Shown piece by piece: positions 43,712-54,283 of a DNA stretch of 64,000 bases. A program made the position numbers and the translations under genes. Source of the stretch: Plectosphaerella cucumerina (lineage: Eukaryota; Ascomycota; Sordariomycetes; Glomerellales; Plectosphaerellaceae). The stretch is taken from assembly GCA_020746995.1 (NCBI GenBank), contig JAGPXD010000002.1:7738865-7802864 (forward strand). The letters are read 5' to 3'. The notes below the pieces were generated by a model. The model saw only the letters and a program-made list of their open reading frames with translations, was not told where the DNA came from and did not search any database. Within the stretch, counting starts at the first letter, position 1; each line of letters begins with the position of its first letter.

Positions 43712-44524
43712 TCACTTCAGGAACATGCCGCCATTAACGTGCAGGATGGTTCCAGTGATGAAGTAGTTCTTCATCAACGACAAGTAGGCTTCAGCCAAGT
43801 CCTCTGGGTCTCCAATCCTTCCCAATACCGATGCATTCTTTAACATGATCCTCGCAGCGTCGAAATCCGCACTATCCTTCCCAAATTTCATGTTCTCGAA
43901 CAGCGAGTCAAGCACGGCAGTCTGGACTGCGCCAGGCGAGACGAGGTTGACTCTCACAGGACTCAGGTCGACCGCAAGGCCCCTTGCCAGGGAGTTCTTG
44001 GCTCCGCCGATAGTGGCCAAGACGCTCATTCCCGGAGGTGGCTTGTCTGCGGATGCTCCGCCGGTCAGGGTGAGGGAAGAAGTGTGGGCCTTTTTGAGAT
44101 ATTTGGAAGCCACTTTGGCGAGAATAATACCGCCAATGATTCGGGAGCTCGTGGCATCTGCAATGCGCTTTGGTGTGACTTTCTGAAGCGTGAGGGAGTG
44201 GATGCTCTCGCCCGCCGTCTCAACGACGTGATCGACAAGGTCTGTTCCGCCATTGGTGACGAAATTGAAAAGGGTCGTGATGCTGGACTCAGAGCCGTCA
44301 CCGTGAAGGTCCACAGTATGGCCTCGAATTCGATCTTTGGCGTCGGGGTAGGATGTTGCAAGTCTCTCAACTGCCTCGTCGACCCTTTCTTGGCTTCGGC
44401 TCGCGACGACTACGCGAGCACCAAACTCGACGCTGGCTTCCGCAATGGCAAAACCAATCCCCGATGTCCCGCCGACAACAAGGACGGAATTGCCTTCGAG
44501 CTTGTTGGTGTACTTGGGCGACAT
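43712..44524 (-). CDS. Short-chain dehydrogenase-like protein lacking catalytic Tyr
   Basis: Single exon, 270 residues, the length of a classical SDR. Rossmann cofactor motif VLVVGGTSGIGFAIAEASVE, then GARVVVASRSQERV. Strand 4 has VETAG in place of NNAG, and the active-site helix reads TIGGAKNSLARGLAVDLSPV: Lys is kept but the Tyr of YxxxK is Ile. The catalytic Ser region is SLTLTGGAS. The C-terminus (VNLVSPGAVQTAV, GRIGDPEDLAEAYLSLMKN, FITGTILHVNGGMFL) is classical. A subgroup of fungal SDRs shows this loss, so it may be an NAD(P)-binding protein without standard oxidoreductase chemistry. No frameshift is seen. Confidence 0.88.
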   Translation of the reverse strand: MSPKYTNKLEGNSVLVVGGTSGIGFAIAEASVEFGARVVVASRSQERVDEAVERLATSYPDAKDRIRGHTVDLHGDGSESSITTLFNFVTNGGTDLVDHVVETAGESIHSLTLQKVTPKRIADATSSRIIGGIILAKVASKYLKKAHTSSLTLTGGASADKPPPGMSVLATIGGAKNSLARGLAVDLSPVRVNLVSPGAVQTAVLDSLFENMKFGKDSADFDAARIMLKNASVLGRIGDPEDLAEAYLSLMKNYFITGTILHVNGGMFLK

Positions 44525-44880
44525 ATTTGTGGAGTTGGTGCGCGGCTTATAAATGATGGGAAGGGTGGGAGGAAGCAGAGAACGGTAAAGAAGAGGCTGT
44601 TCAGTAGATTGGGTGTGAACAGCCGTTTGGGTGACTTATCTTGCAACCAGAGATCGTGGTAAGTGAGGTAGTTGGAGGCATATATAGGTAAATACCTGGC
44701 CGTCTTTCTCCGGCACCTTATGCACATTTCCCATGAGCCTTTGGGTACCGGATCGTTAGTCTGACACTGCGTCGTGTGACTGAAAGCAAGTGTTATCGTA
44801 CGGGTAAAGATCTTGTCCTAACGCCGGGGTGAGCCTCTAACTCCGGCGCGAGTCCTTTATCGCCGCAGTAGGTTCACTTA
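44525..44880. other. Promoter of the SDR-like gene, left flank of the transposon
   Basis: A 354-bp spacer before the transposon's TA target duplication (44879-44880). No gene. Confidence 0.45.
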
Positions 44881-44943
44881 ACGTAATCCACCACCGAGTG
44901 GCCCAAACCACCGAGTGGCCCAGCCAGCCTATATTCCACGGAT
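44881..44943 (+). repeat. Left terminal inverted repeat of the Fot1/pogo element
   Basis: Pairs with 46679-46741 as reverse complement over about 63 bp with two differences visible (one G/A, one A/C). Flanked by the TA target duplication at 44879-44880. Confidence 0.88.
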
Positions 44944-46678
44944 CCAGGCCATCGTTACGCAACGGTATAATAGTCAATTGAAATAAAAGCTACTCATTAC
45001 TATCCGATAATAACAGAGCAACCTGCTGATAAGTTCTCGCGTTATGACTAGTCTTTCCGTAGACGCTACAGTACCGTTTCTTCGGCGCGGCCCGTGTCGA
45101 TAGTCCCGGATTTTAACGCGTTTCCTCTTTCACCTGAGAATCTACCTCCCTCTAGGTAATCTGGTCCTGTCCCTCGCTTAGAGTAAGGCTTCCTCCTTTC
45201 CGTAGTTGTATTTTTTTAGCCCTCCGTCGTCGACTAAGCGTCGTATTCTCCTCTCGAAGGATCGCGTTCTCCGACTTTAAAAGAGCGATCTGGTATATTA
45301 CACCGTGTGTACCTCTCGAGAACTACTTAATAGCGTCTAAAATTAATAACGGTAAGCTACTCTTGTGACGGCTAATCCGACCTTTAATAAAATCGGACTA
45401 CGAATAAGCCTCTATAGCGGTTATAGGCGTTTAGGAAGTCTATAGTTCGGGTAGGCCGTAAGATAACCCCGGTAGCGTCGGTGTCTTTAACTTTATATCT
45501 AGCTTCGAGAGAACCGCTACCGGGTTATAGGGTATAAGCCCTGCCCCTCGAAACCCGCCCTAGATATTTTTTTCCGTTATTATATCTTAAAATATAGCGG
45601 AAAATACGGGTAGGAAGTCCTCCTTCGTGATATAGTTTATACCGGCCTTTATCTTAATCTCGATTTATCAACCGTATACTTTCTTTAGCGGGCCGAAATA
45701 GCTAATATCGAGAGGTTAGAGTAGATACAACGAGTAAGGGGGTATATAAAGCGTAATAATATTATTATCCTTATAGTAAAGCTCGAATTCGACGGAGTAG
45801 TAACTTTCGTAGCCGTCTAGAATAAGGATACGATACCCGCCCGACTTTCTGGTTTTTATATATCGGTTAAAATACCGAATCTAATTAATACTAATTTCGT
45901 TTATTATCTAGCTGTTTAGAGACGTTACGATCCTCTAGTCGCGTAGAATCGCGTTATCTTAGTACTAAGTCGAGAGGTAATATTTACCCGTAACTACTAC
46001 GTACGGCGGGACGTAGAAACCGGTCGCGCTAACACCCTAGATTACTATAACCTATTCCCGATTACCCGGCTACCTTATCTTTACGTTAGAATATCTTTCC
46101 GTATTTATAACGATAGTTCCGTTACCGATAACACCTATCTAGAAACTAGTCTCGTCGAAGTTATAGATATCGGAGTCCGCTACGCCGTATTTCGCGACTA
46201 TATTTATAATAAGACGAAACCACGCGTTTATCGCGACTAGATCTTCGTATTAGGCTCTCTTATAGTCGTATCGGCGAGAGAAATATATTCGGAGCTCTAG
46301 TTATCGATTAATAAATCTCAAAGGCTAGTTAATCCCGACGGGTAGCGTATCGCGCTCCGCGAGTAGCTTATTCGCTATATCTCTAACCTTACTTAACCGA
46401 GGAGGGTATAATCGTAAATCTAGGTCGAGTATATATTCGATAATCGTCTTCTCTTCCAGCTTATTTAATTTCGTGGTATTCGGAGGGCTGTCGCGTCGGG
46501 TAGTAGTCCCGTGTAGGCGACGGAGGAGAGTTCTCTTTAGTATATCGTAGATCTTCGTAGCGCCCGTAGTACTTAGTTTCGGTTTAGATTTTATTACTTA
46601 GATAGTAAGGATAATCTGGCTTTCTTTAGAAGGTAATACCATTTCGAGTAGTAGAATAAACGCGTAACGATAGCATAG

Positions 46679-46741
46679 ATCCGTGGAATATAGGCGGGCT
46701 GGGCCACTCGGTGGTTTGGGCTACTCGGTGGTGGATTACGT
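46679..46741 (-). repeat. Right terminal inverted repeat of the Fot1/pogo element
   Basis: Reverse complement of the left end; ends in GGATTACGT followed by the TA duplication at 46742-46743. One difference from the left copy is a C-to-T change, as expected for RIP. Confidence 0.88.
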
Positions 46742-46743
46742 TA

Positions 46744-47552
46744 TCTCCAACATGCCACCGGAGTATTTGTCTTGTCGGACTGACCTAACGTCGTGGCAAG
46801 CAGCGAAGCGGCAGATTCCTCGACCCTCTTGGCTCTGGAGCGGGCTGGGACCGAAGGTTGAGTTGTGCTCTTTGCATCCCGAATGATCCGCGAGCGGTGT
46901 ACTCTGTAGCTGCCGGGCTTGGCAGGACGGATGTTGCCGGCTTCTGGGCTGTCAAGTCCTTTTTCTTCGCAACTACTACATTCCAAACTCGCTCTTCCGC
47001 CAAGGGAGAGATGTCAGCTGCCACCACTACCTTTCTGTTCTGGAGAAGGCGGTTGCGGGAGGAGCGCTCCCATCTCCCTCCTGGGTCTTAGCGTTGATGT
47101 GGTCACACCGGGATACTGGATGCACTCACAATCTTGCTAGGCCGTCAGCGGCACGGTATCGTCTATTTTTCGAAGCAGCCCCTTTGCAGGGACTTGGGCC
47201 GTCTCGCTTTAACGTATCATCGCCGGTGTGGTTTCGGTAACCCTGGACCACTGCAACCACAACCTTTGAAATACCGAGCACTAGACATTTTGAAAATGGG
47301 TTGTAGAGGAAGCAGTCTCGTTAATGTGCTATTCAAAGATGTTACAAACCCATACATTTGCCCCAGCAGGACACCTCGGGTGTCAAGCAACTACTAGCCT
47401 AATAAATGTAGCCTCCCAGCATCGTCTCTGGCGTCACAGAACACAGCTTTTATACGTGAGGTGAGGTAGTAGTAATCTCTGTTAATCTATCTACCTTGCT
47501 TCGGAACGTTGCAACAAGGGAGTGTTAATCTATCTACCTCCAAGGTACCACC
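46744..47552. other. Intergenic 809 bp, right flank of transposon
   Basis: GC content returns to normal directly after the transposon. Minus-strand frames of about 80 codons at 46741-47027 are not recognisable. Probably 3' flank of the glucanase gene and old debris. Confidence 0.4.
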
Positions 47553-50500
47553 TTACTTGGGAATGTTGCAGCAAGGGTAGTAGTCGCACCTGGGGATCTT
47601 GGGAGATCCCCTCGCGAAGTACTGCCAGTTGTCGATGACGTCCTGGACGGTGCACACTGGGATGTTGATGAAACCAGGCGTCATGACTCCTTGCTCGTAC
47701 GGCATGAAGTTTGCCGCATCGGTATTTCCAGATGTCGATGTAACCATGGGGAAGGGGTTCTTTTTCCCATTTGCGGCCCATCCCTCCCAAGCGGAGACGG
47801 CCAACTGGTGCAGTGAGACTCCAAGTGTGTTGTTCGTCTTGATCAGCTCATCGGTGCCCTTCAACAGGGCCGCGGGTACGACCTCGGCCAAGACACCGCT
47901 GACGCGGCCTTCGACAAGCCAGAGAGTTTTGCCGTTGTAATGGATCTTGGCCGTCGGCGCATCAGGACCGAACATGAAGCCATCTTCAGTGCCAGCAGCG
48001 TCCTCGGGTGTTTCGTCGGTTATCTTGTCGACCCAGACAACGACTGGCCACTGCTTGTCACCCGAGGACCAGGCGGCGAGGACCAATTGTGCCGAAAATG
48101 TTTCGAGGAAGGAATTCTTCAGGTCGTCCCTGGTCAGCCCGGCGGCTGTGATTGGATTTTCGAGGAAAACGCCGCCGTTGATGGCTCTGCGCAGGGGCCC
48201 GACGCCGTCTTCGTCCTTGAAGTCGAAGTAGGAACTGAGCGTGCGAGAGATGGTGGTGTGGAAGTGGGATACAAGCGCCGTCGCGAACTCTCCTAAGCTT
48301 TTGGCGTTTTCGGCAGCCGTCTCGAAACTGTCGAGTGTGAGTAGGTAGTACACGGCTAGGCGGTGGACATTGTGAGTGAAACTTACTCTGTACTGGCGCC
48401 TGAGATTGAACTATAAGTTTCAATTGCTCCTGTCGCGCTGTCCTTGAAAGTTGCCGCCACTTCGACAGACTTGGCCCACCTCGCCGCAAAGCTGGCCCTG
48501 AAGATCTGTGTGTGCGAGCGGCGCTGGTTAGCAAAGCTGGGTGATAATGGGAAACAGTGCCGTCTCAACCAACCTTTGACCAGATGCCCGCTCCAGCAAG
48601 CGTAGTAACTATGTCGATGACGCCCAGGATTTGGAGCACAGCCTCCAATGGTGATTTGGTCTTTTTGATGCACCTGTCGCTGATCTAGAAGGATGGGCTG
48701 GCGTTAGTCACGTCATACATCGCGTCACTGCGGAAGTACGTCCAGACTCACGCTCTTGGACCTCTCGGAAATCGCAGTCGCCGCGTCAGTCACGGCTGTG
48801 TACATTGAATTGTGGAAGTTGTGCAAGTGTCCAAATGATTCCATGATCAGTCCAACCGCCGGGTAGTTGGACTGTTCACAGGTGATGGGAACGCTGCTAT
48901 TCAGACAGACTTGTCAGTACGGGTAAAGTAGGGTTGTCGTGGTGGATGGACTTACCATGCGTCAGAGCCGAGGATGTGGCAACTGTAAGCCTTGCCTGCA
49001 TAAGGTTTTCCGTTCTTCTCCTTTCCGGTCCAGACTTCAGACACGAAATAGATGAAGCTGGTCATCTTTGTAAGATAATCGGGACCTTCGGCTCTCACTC
49101 CGATGCCCCAGCTGATCGCCAGATCGTATATGGCGGTGTCAGCATCAACGGATTCCCATCTTTCGGCAGGGGATTTGCTTTCATCGCCGGCAATCTTGCA
49201 GGTGGAAACTGGAAAAAGTTAGCAATGAGCATGAAACGACAGAGAGGCTCGCTTTCAACGATCCTCATGTACAGCCTGCCACTTTCTGTTACGGGCTTGC
49301 TTCGGGAAATTCATACCGCATAACCATTCTAGTCAAGCGTCAGCAGTCTGGCAGATAGAGACATTACTCGCACGAGGAATGGAATGCCTACCCTCTTCTC
49401 TCCCTTTGCACTGGGGGCTTGTTGTTACTGGGGGGGGTAATTCCGTAAAAATGCCCGAGGGCCTGTTCGAGCAGGCACCTGGTGGGCAGTAACCGTGACT
49501 GCAGGCATAGCGGCAAAGCTCTGTGACCTCCCAACCCACTCCGAGTGCCGGGTATCCAGTCCCCCCGTTGTCGGCGGGTGGAGGCACCTGATCGCCTTTT
49601 TGCAGACATGTGCATGGAGAGGGGCTTCGTTTGTGGTCAGTCAAGGCACATAGGTAGTGAGGGGCGGAAGATCGGGGGACAGAATATCAGACTGTTGTTT
49701 CACATACCAGTATCCGAAGTGGCAGCTAAAGTCGCAGAGGCCCTCAAAGTTGCCCACGCCAGTGCCTTTGATACAGACTGGGGCCGGCACCTGACCAGGC
49801 GTCTTGCACACGGGCGCCGGGCAAACGCCCCAGCCGCACGTGTACCTGCAGAGCAGACGGATGCCCACCAGCGAGCTCTTGAAGCCGGGCTTGTCGCCCG
49901 TGTACTGCACGCCGACGTTCTGGGGCAGGACGAGGACGCCGACCGAGTCGCAGACGCAAATCTCCGTAGGGCAGTAGCCGTACTTGCAGCCAAAGGCGCA
50001 GATCTTGTCGCGGGCCGCCTGGTCGCCCGGCACCGCCGGCAGGGCATGGCCGCTCGTGCACGACGGTGCGGTGAAAGGCGAGACGGAGGAGACGATGGGC
50101 GGCAGCTTGACCTTGCCGCACTTGGAAGCCGGGCAGATGCCGGCGGTGCCGTAGCTGCAGGTCACGGCGCAGAGACCCTCAAAGTTGGTATCCCGGCCGG
50201 CGGCAGGGTAACCTGGGGGCCCACGAACAATGTCGGTGCCCTGCTGCTTGCCCCATTTGGTGCACATGCAGGCCTCGAGGGGGCAGTAGTTGAACTTGCA
50301 GGCGTTCTGGCAGAGGTCCTGGAAGTCGCCAATGCCGTTGCCGGCGACGCAGGGCGTGTCCTTGGTGATGATGACGGGGGGGCTCTTGGAGGCGATGGTC
50401 GACCCCATGGTCGCGTAGACGACGGGGTTGAAGTTGAAGTAGCCGTCCTGGCAGCCACCGATGGGCCGCTGACCCGACAGGCCGACGACGACGTTGGCGC

Positions 50501-51772
50501 CTCGCTTGATCTCGACCCTGACGGCGCCCGTGGCCTGGGTCTCGACCCAGCCGACGTACACACCCACACCGCCCTCGGGGAAGTAGCGCCACGTCGGGTT
50601 GAAGACGGTGCCGCCAATGGTGACGTGGGCCGAAGCCGAGGAGCCCAGCAAAGCTGCGAAGAAGACGCCGTCGCGGTTGCCCTCGGTCCAGGGCCGCTCG
50701 ACCTGCATGTGCGTGGCCGTGTAGGCGGTGGTGCCGCTGTCCTTGCAGCCGGCCGACTTGGGGTGCTGACGGTACCAGATGTTGAGGCCTTCCTGGGTGA
50801 CGGCGGCGGTGCCGGTCTTGTAGAGAGAGATCATGTGCGGGAGGAAGATACGCCAGTCGTTGTGCTCGATGCCGCGGACGTAGTTGAAGGGGGACTTTCC
50901 GTAGTTACTGCCAAAGGCGACGAGCGACTCCTCGCCGCGGATGGGGGCGATGTAGTGCGACTCTCCGTAGTCGTTCCACGAGATGATCTGAACCCATTCG
51001 GGCTGGACGTGAAGGGTCTGCACCCAGCGGTCGTACCACAGCATCTCGCCGCGCCACATCCAGTTCTTGTCGAAGCCGGGCATGTTGGTGTAGAACCAGG
51101 GTGAGACGGGCATCATGTAGGGCTTGCCGTTGAGAGCTACGGCGTACGATGCGTCAGTGTACGTCTCCTTGGGCCAATTGGCCTGATCGGGCCAGGCGGC
51201 CCAGTTGAACAGGCCGTCAGCGACGCCATTGCCAAGGCCGACGGCGATCTGAGCGCCCTTGGAGGACCAGTCGGGCACGAAGAAGACCTTGAGGGAGCTC
51301 TTGATCCAGTTCCAGTCGTCGGCAAAGTCGGGGCCCTCGAACGTGGAGACGAGCGGCAGGCCCTTGTGCTGGACGTAGGTGCCCCGGCCGGCGTAGGTGC
51401 GCAGGAGGTCGAGCACCGACTCCTTGGTCCACGGGGACACGCCGCCGGCGTAGTCGAAGGAGAAGACGAGTTTGAAGTTGCGGGCAGCAGCCGCTTTGAA
51501 GGCGAGGTCGAGTTGCACATAGTTGTGCACTTCGCCGTTGGCGATGTTGAGGGCGAAGGCGTCGATGCCCGAGCCCGCAGCGAGTCGCATCTCATCTTCC
51601 CAGAGAGCCTGGTTGTAGTGTGCAGTGTTGCCGACCTGTTGAGCGTGTTAGCCTGTGGTGGGTGTGCCTAAGGGACGAGGGGGGGTACCATGAAATGCGC
51701 CAAGACACTCTTGGCCTCGGCATAAGATGCCAAGACCGCAAGGCTTACCGCAAGGAGCATGGGGATCTTCAT
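47553..51772 (-). CDS. GH71 alpha-1,3-glucanase (mutanase) with long Cys-rich C-terminus
   Basis: Secreted endo-alpha-1,3-glucanase, 1215 residues in eight exons: 51772-51689, 51635-49708, 49624-49392, 49208-48956, 48896-48752, 48684-48574, 48505-48387 and 48327-47553. Frame is kept through all junctions (3648 nt). Signal peptide MKIPMLLAVSLAVLASYAEA. The GH71 domain (about 21-445) starts SVLAHFMVGNTAHYNQALWE and contains GSGIDAFALNI, LVFSFDYAGGVSPW, VQIISWNDYGESHYI. Residues 455-750 hold repeated Cys-rich modules (NFEGLCDFSCHFGYC, ICAFGCKYGYCPTEICVC). The last 470 residues (CEQSNYPAVGLIMESFGH, SPLEAVLQILGVIDIVTT) resemble the C-terminal regions of killer-toxin-like chitinases. The 183-nt intron 3 may hide a 12-nt exon. 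If exons 4-8 are a separate gene, the N-terminal part would still be complete GH71. Confidence 0.88.
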
Positions 51773-52506
51773 GCTGGGCAAATCTTGGCCAGTGAAGACT
51801 GGAACAAGCGCGTTGGGATGAAGAGGAACGATTGGAGATCAAACTTGACAGCTCTTGGCTGGATATATGGAATGCGTCCATGGACATCGGGAGAAACGGG
51901 ATGGGACTTTGGACAGATCGTGGCCCCGCAATCAACTCCTCCAGACAACCCCCCCTAGGCTCTTGGATTCTGCCGCTCTCGGGGCGGGCGGCGGAAGGCG
52001 GGCAGCGGCCGGTGCAAAGTGGGAGGCGTGCGGGCGGCTTGTTGGTACCCCTGTTTAGCTATCCTTGCAAAGACGCCGAAGATTTGAGCGCGATTACTGG
52101 GATATTCGTACACTCGTACACTTGCTGGCTCACCTTCCTGATGTATTCTGGAGACATGGGTGTAGCGACCTGGACCGTGGTTTGACGTGGCAAAGCATTA
52201 AACGGGGAGATGTTGGCCCGAGAGATGAGGGTCTGTAAAGTCCTGAGTCCTGCAAGTCCCTGGTCTGGACTTGCCACGGTTGACTGGACCGGCCCAGAGC
52301 GCGCGCGTGGTGCAGCCGAGGTTGAGAAGTTGGTGGTATGCAGGAAATAGGGCCGTTGGTACGCACTCGTCGACAATGAAGAACAAGGATCACGATCCCA
52401 GGCTAGCAGGGTTGTGGAGTTAACGTTGAGAATAGACTCCCGTCGGGCGCGGGCGAATGACTATCAAGGAGCGCTGTGTGTTTGTCCCTCGCCAATCGTG
52501 CCGTGC
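51773..52506. other. Promoter region of GH71 gene, no gene seen
   Basis: A 730-bp upstream region without coding sequence, bounded on the right by a small inverted-repeat element. Confidence 0.45.
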
Positions 52507-52759
52507 CAAGCGGTTGCAAGAAAAAGTGAGACACTATCTATTCCCTCTGGCTTGAACCCGGATTTTCTCTTAATTGCGACACCCAATTAGTTCAAAAAGA
52601 TATTCAATCGAAGCGCCTGTTAAATCAAATGAATATCGTAAGTTAAGAAGTCCTGTGATTGAGGTTTGCTGTTATGGTAGCCCTCTAAATCTTGTAAGCT
52701 TTTAAGGGGGTACCTAACGTTCGCGGTTTTAGTGTCTCATTTTTTATTGCAACCGCTTG
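52507..52759. mobile_element. MITE-like element with 30-bp terminal inverted repeats
   Basis: A 253-bp AT-rich element. The ends CAAGCGGTTGCAAGAAAAAG and, on the other strand, CAAGCGGTTGCAATAAAAAA continue as TGAGACACTA in both, giving 30-bp inverted repeats with two mismatches. It is flanked by a 5-bp direct repeat CGTGC (52502-52506 and 52760-52764), read as target-site duplication. No coding capacity. The superfamily is not clear from ends or duplication length. Confidence 0.82.
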
Positions 52760-53485
52760 CGTGCCTACCTACTTCGTAAACCAGACCGCTCGTTGCACAG
52801 GCTGGTGCAACATGGGAATACTACTTTACGCTAGGCTCGGCGCGCCCCCTGGAGCAGCTTGCATCTACCTTCCTAAAGTGGCTCTTCCGGAAGTCGTGTT
52901 CCACCAATGTGAACGGCACAAGATCTGCCGGGGTTCCCTTGGTGGGCGCTGGGGTCTTTGGCATGCCGCCGGTGGCTCCGATGGGCAAAGCAAAAAGGCA
53001 CCAAGCCAAGACACGGGGATATCTTCAGATATGGGTCCGGATGGAAGCGTGCAACCGACGGACAATGTCCGTGTCGGGTTCTTCCTCTGCTCTGCACTCA
53101 CCGCTTTGAGTCCAACCGGGTGGCGTGATGCGAACCCGAATGCCACCCCACGTGCGGCGGTCCTCCCATGCAGTAGGCACGTTATCTGCTACAGGGATTA
53201 AGTCGCCCCAGAGTTACATCAGTCCCCGGACACAAAGTCAACAACGGCATAGCGCTTAGGAGCGTCGTCCCTATTGGCAGAATACCGAGATGCCAAGTAC
53301 TACAGACTCAATGTCGGCGTAAATATTCGTCAAACTCGAACTAGCACAACATAGACAAAACCTGTCGGGTCCTGATACAAGACGTCGCGTCTCGTCTAGT
53401 CCGTGAATTTCTAGCCGGAATTGGTATCAGGTCCTGGTGATGTCTGAGGGGGCTCGGTACAATAGCGGGGTCCTTTGCGACACCC
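52760..53485. other. Intergenic 720 bp, no gene seen
   Basis: Open frames on both strands lack recognisable features. Subtelomeric spacer. Confidence 0.4.
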
Positions 53486-53884
53486 ATGGCAACCCTCGGC
53501 GCGATGCACAACCAGTCTGGATACGGGCAGGATGGGCGGCAACAGCAGAAGGAGCAGGGCTTTAGCGGCTACAATGTGATGCACATTGGCTAGGACAGCA
53601 TGGCCGGGAGGGCAAGTCCCATCTACGACACGCAACAACACTTCCAACAGCAACCTGCAGCTAAGCCCATCATAGCTGCCGACGTGTCCGCATCGTACTT
53701 TGCGGACGACCCCAACAACTTGACAGGCGCCTCCAGCCTGACATCATACGCGCAGGCGTTCAGCAGCATGTCCGGCGTCGGAACCATCTCTCAGCCGGCA
53801 CAGGCCAACGTATCCATGGAGTCGGACTACCCCCGCTCGACAAGTTCCCCGCTCGATCGATTGACTTGGATAGTCGACTTGTAG
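53486..53884 (+). pseudogene. Fragment of a conserved Gln/Ser-rich fungal protein
   Basis: An open frame from ATG 53486 reads MATLGAMHNQSGYGQDGRQQ and GFSGYNVMHIG, hits an in-frame TAG at 53591-53593, then continues SMAGRASPIYDTQQHFQQQP and IIAADVSASYFADDPNN to 53884. The sequence is like the N-terminus of a widespread ascomycete protein of unknown function (Gln-rich start, YNVMYNV-like and SPIYDTQQ motifs). The nonsense codon and the short length indicate a truncated relic. Identification is by impression only. Confidence 0.35.
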
Positions 53885-54126
53885 AGGCTCCTGTCCTGCC
53901 AGGTCCGACAAGAGTGGGCTGGTTGGAGTGGGTCTACTTCTCGGAGGAGAGCTCCATACCAGCCGAACTTCTGAAAGAGTTCCTTAGCCTCCACGATGGT
54001 CCGCTCAAGGCCATTGCCACTCGATTCAGAGATTGTCTTCCTGCGAGTTCCATCTTATCTATTAAAGAAGGTATTCTATACTTCGAGGAAAGCACCGAGA
54101 AAGCTCTGAAAGAACTACATTTGTAA
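53866..54126 (+). pseudogene. 3' gene fragment, family not recognised
   Basis: An 86-codon frame with protein-like composition (VGWLEWVYFSEESSIPAELL, SLHDGPLKAIATRFRDCLPA) ends at TAA 54124-54126. It has no ATG start (first codon TTG), so if real it is the end of a gene whose beginning is lost. It overlaps the previous fragment in another frame. Weak. Confidence 0.25.
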
Positions 54127-54283
54127 ACCACGTCACATGACGCAAATTGTAGGCACTATACTCGCTTGACAAGCCTTTGACTACCTAGATGAAAATTCAA
54201 CGAGGCACGACGAAGAGCAGAAGAACAGAAACAAGTCCAGATTGTGCCCGCAATCCGACAAAGAAACGCCCCAAAGTGACGGA

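Larger units (their letters stand above)
44881..46741 (-). mobile_element. Fot1/pogo-type (Tc1/mariner) DNA transposon, RIP-degraded
   Basis: An 1861-bp element with terminal inverted repeats of about 63 bp (44881-44943 and 46679-46741, two mismatches seen), beginning ACGTAATCCACCACCGAGTG, and a TA target duplication on both sides (44879-44880, 46742-46743). The repeats contain a doubled ACCGAGTGGCCCA unit. Minus strand encodes a ruined transposase: recognisable pieces are KTIIEYILDLDLRLYPPRL (HTH-like), YGVADSDIYNFDETSF (first catalytic Asp region, NFDE), GYRILILDGYESYYS (second Asp) and a C-terminal knuckle YCSVYGKTSHNARTC. Dozens of stops, many at expected Trp codons, and very AT-rich, TA-rich sequence show repeat-induced point mutation. 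Inactive, but the ends are intact enough to be mobilised in trans. Confidence 0.87.

Noticed and set aside
46741..47027. Minus-strand frames of about 80 codons beside the Fot1 element
   Set aside because: No domain and no splice model; not part of the transposon, which ends at 46741.
49545..51104. 519-codon plus-strand frame across GH71
   Set aside because: Antisense shadow; the minus strand encodes a recognisable GH71 domain.
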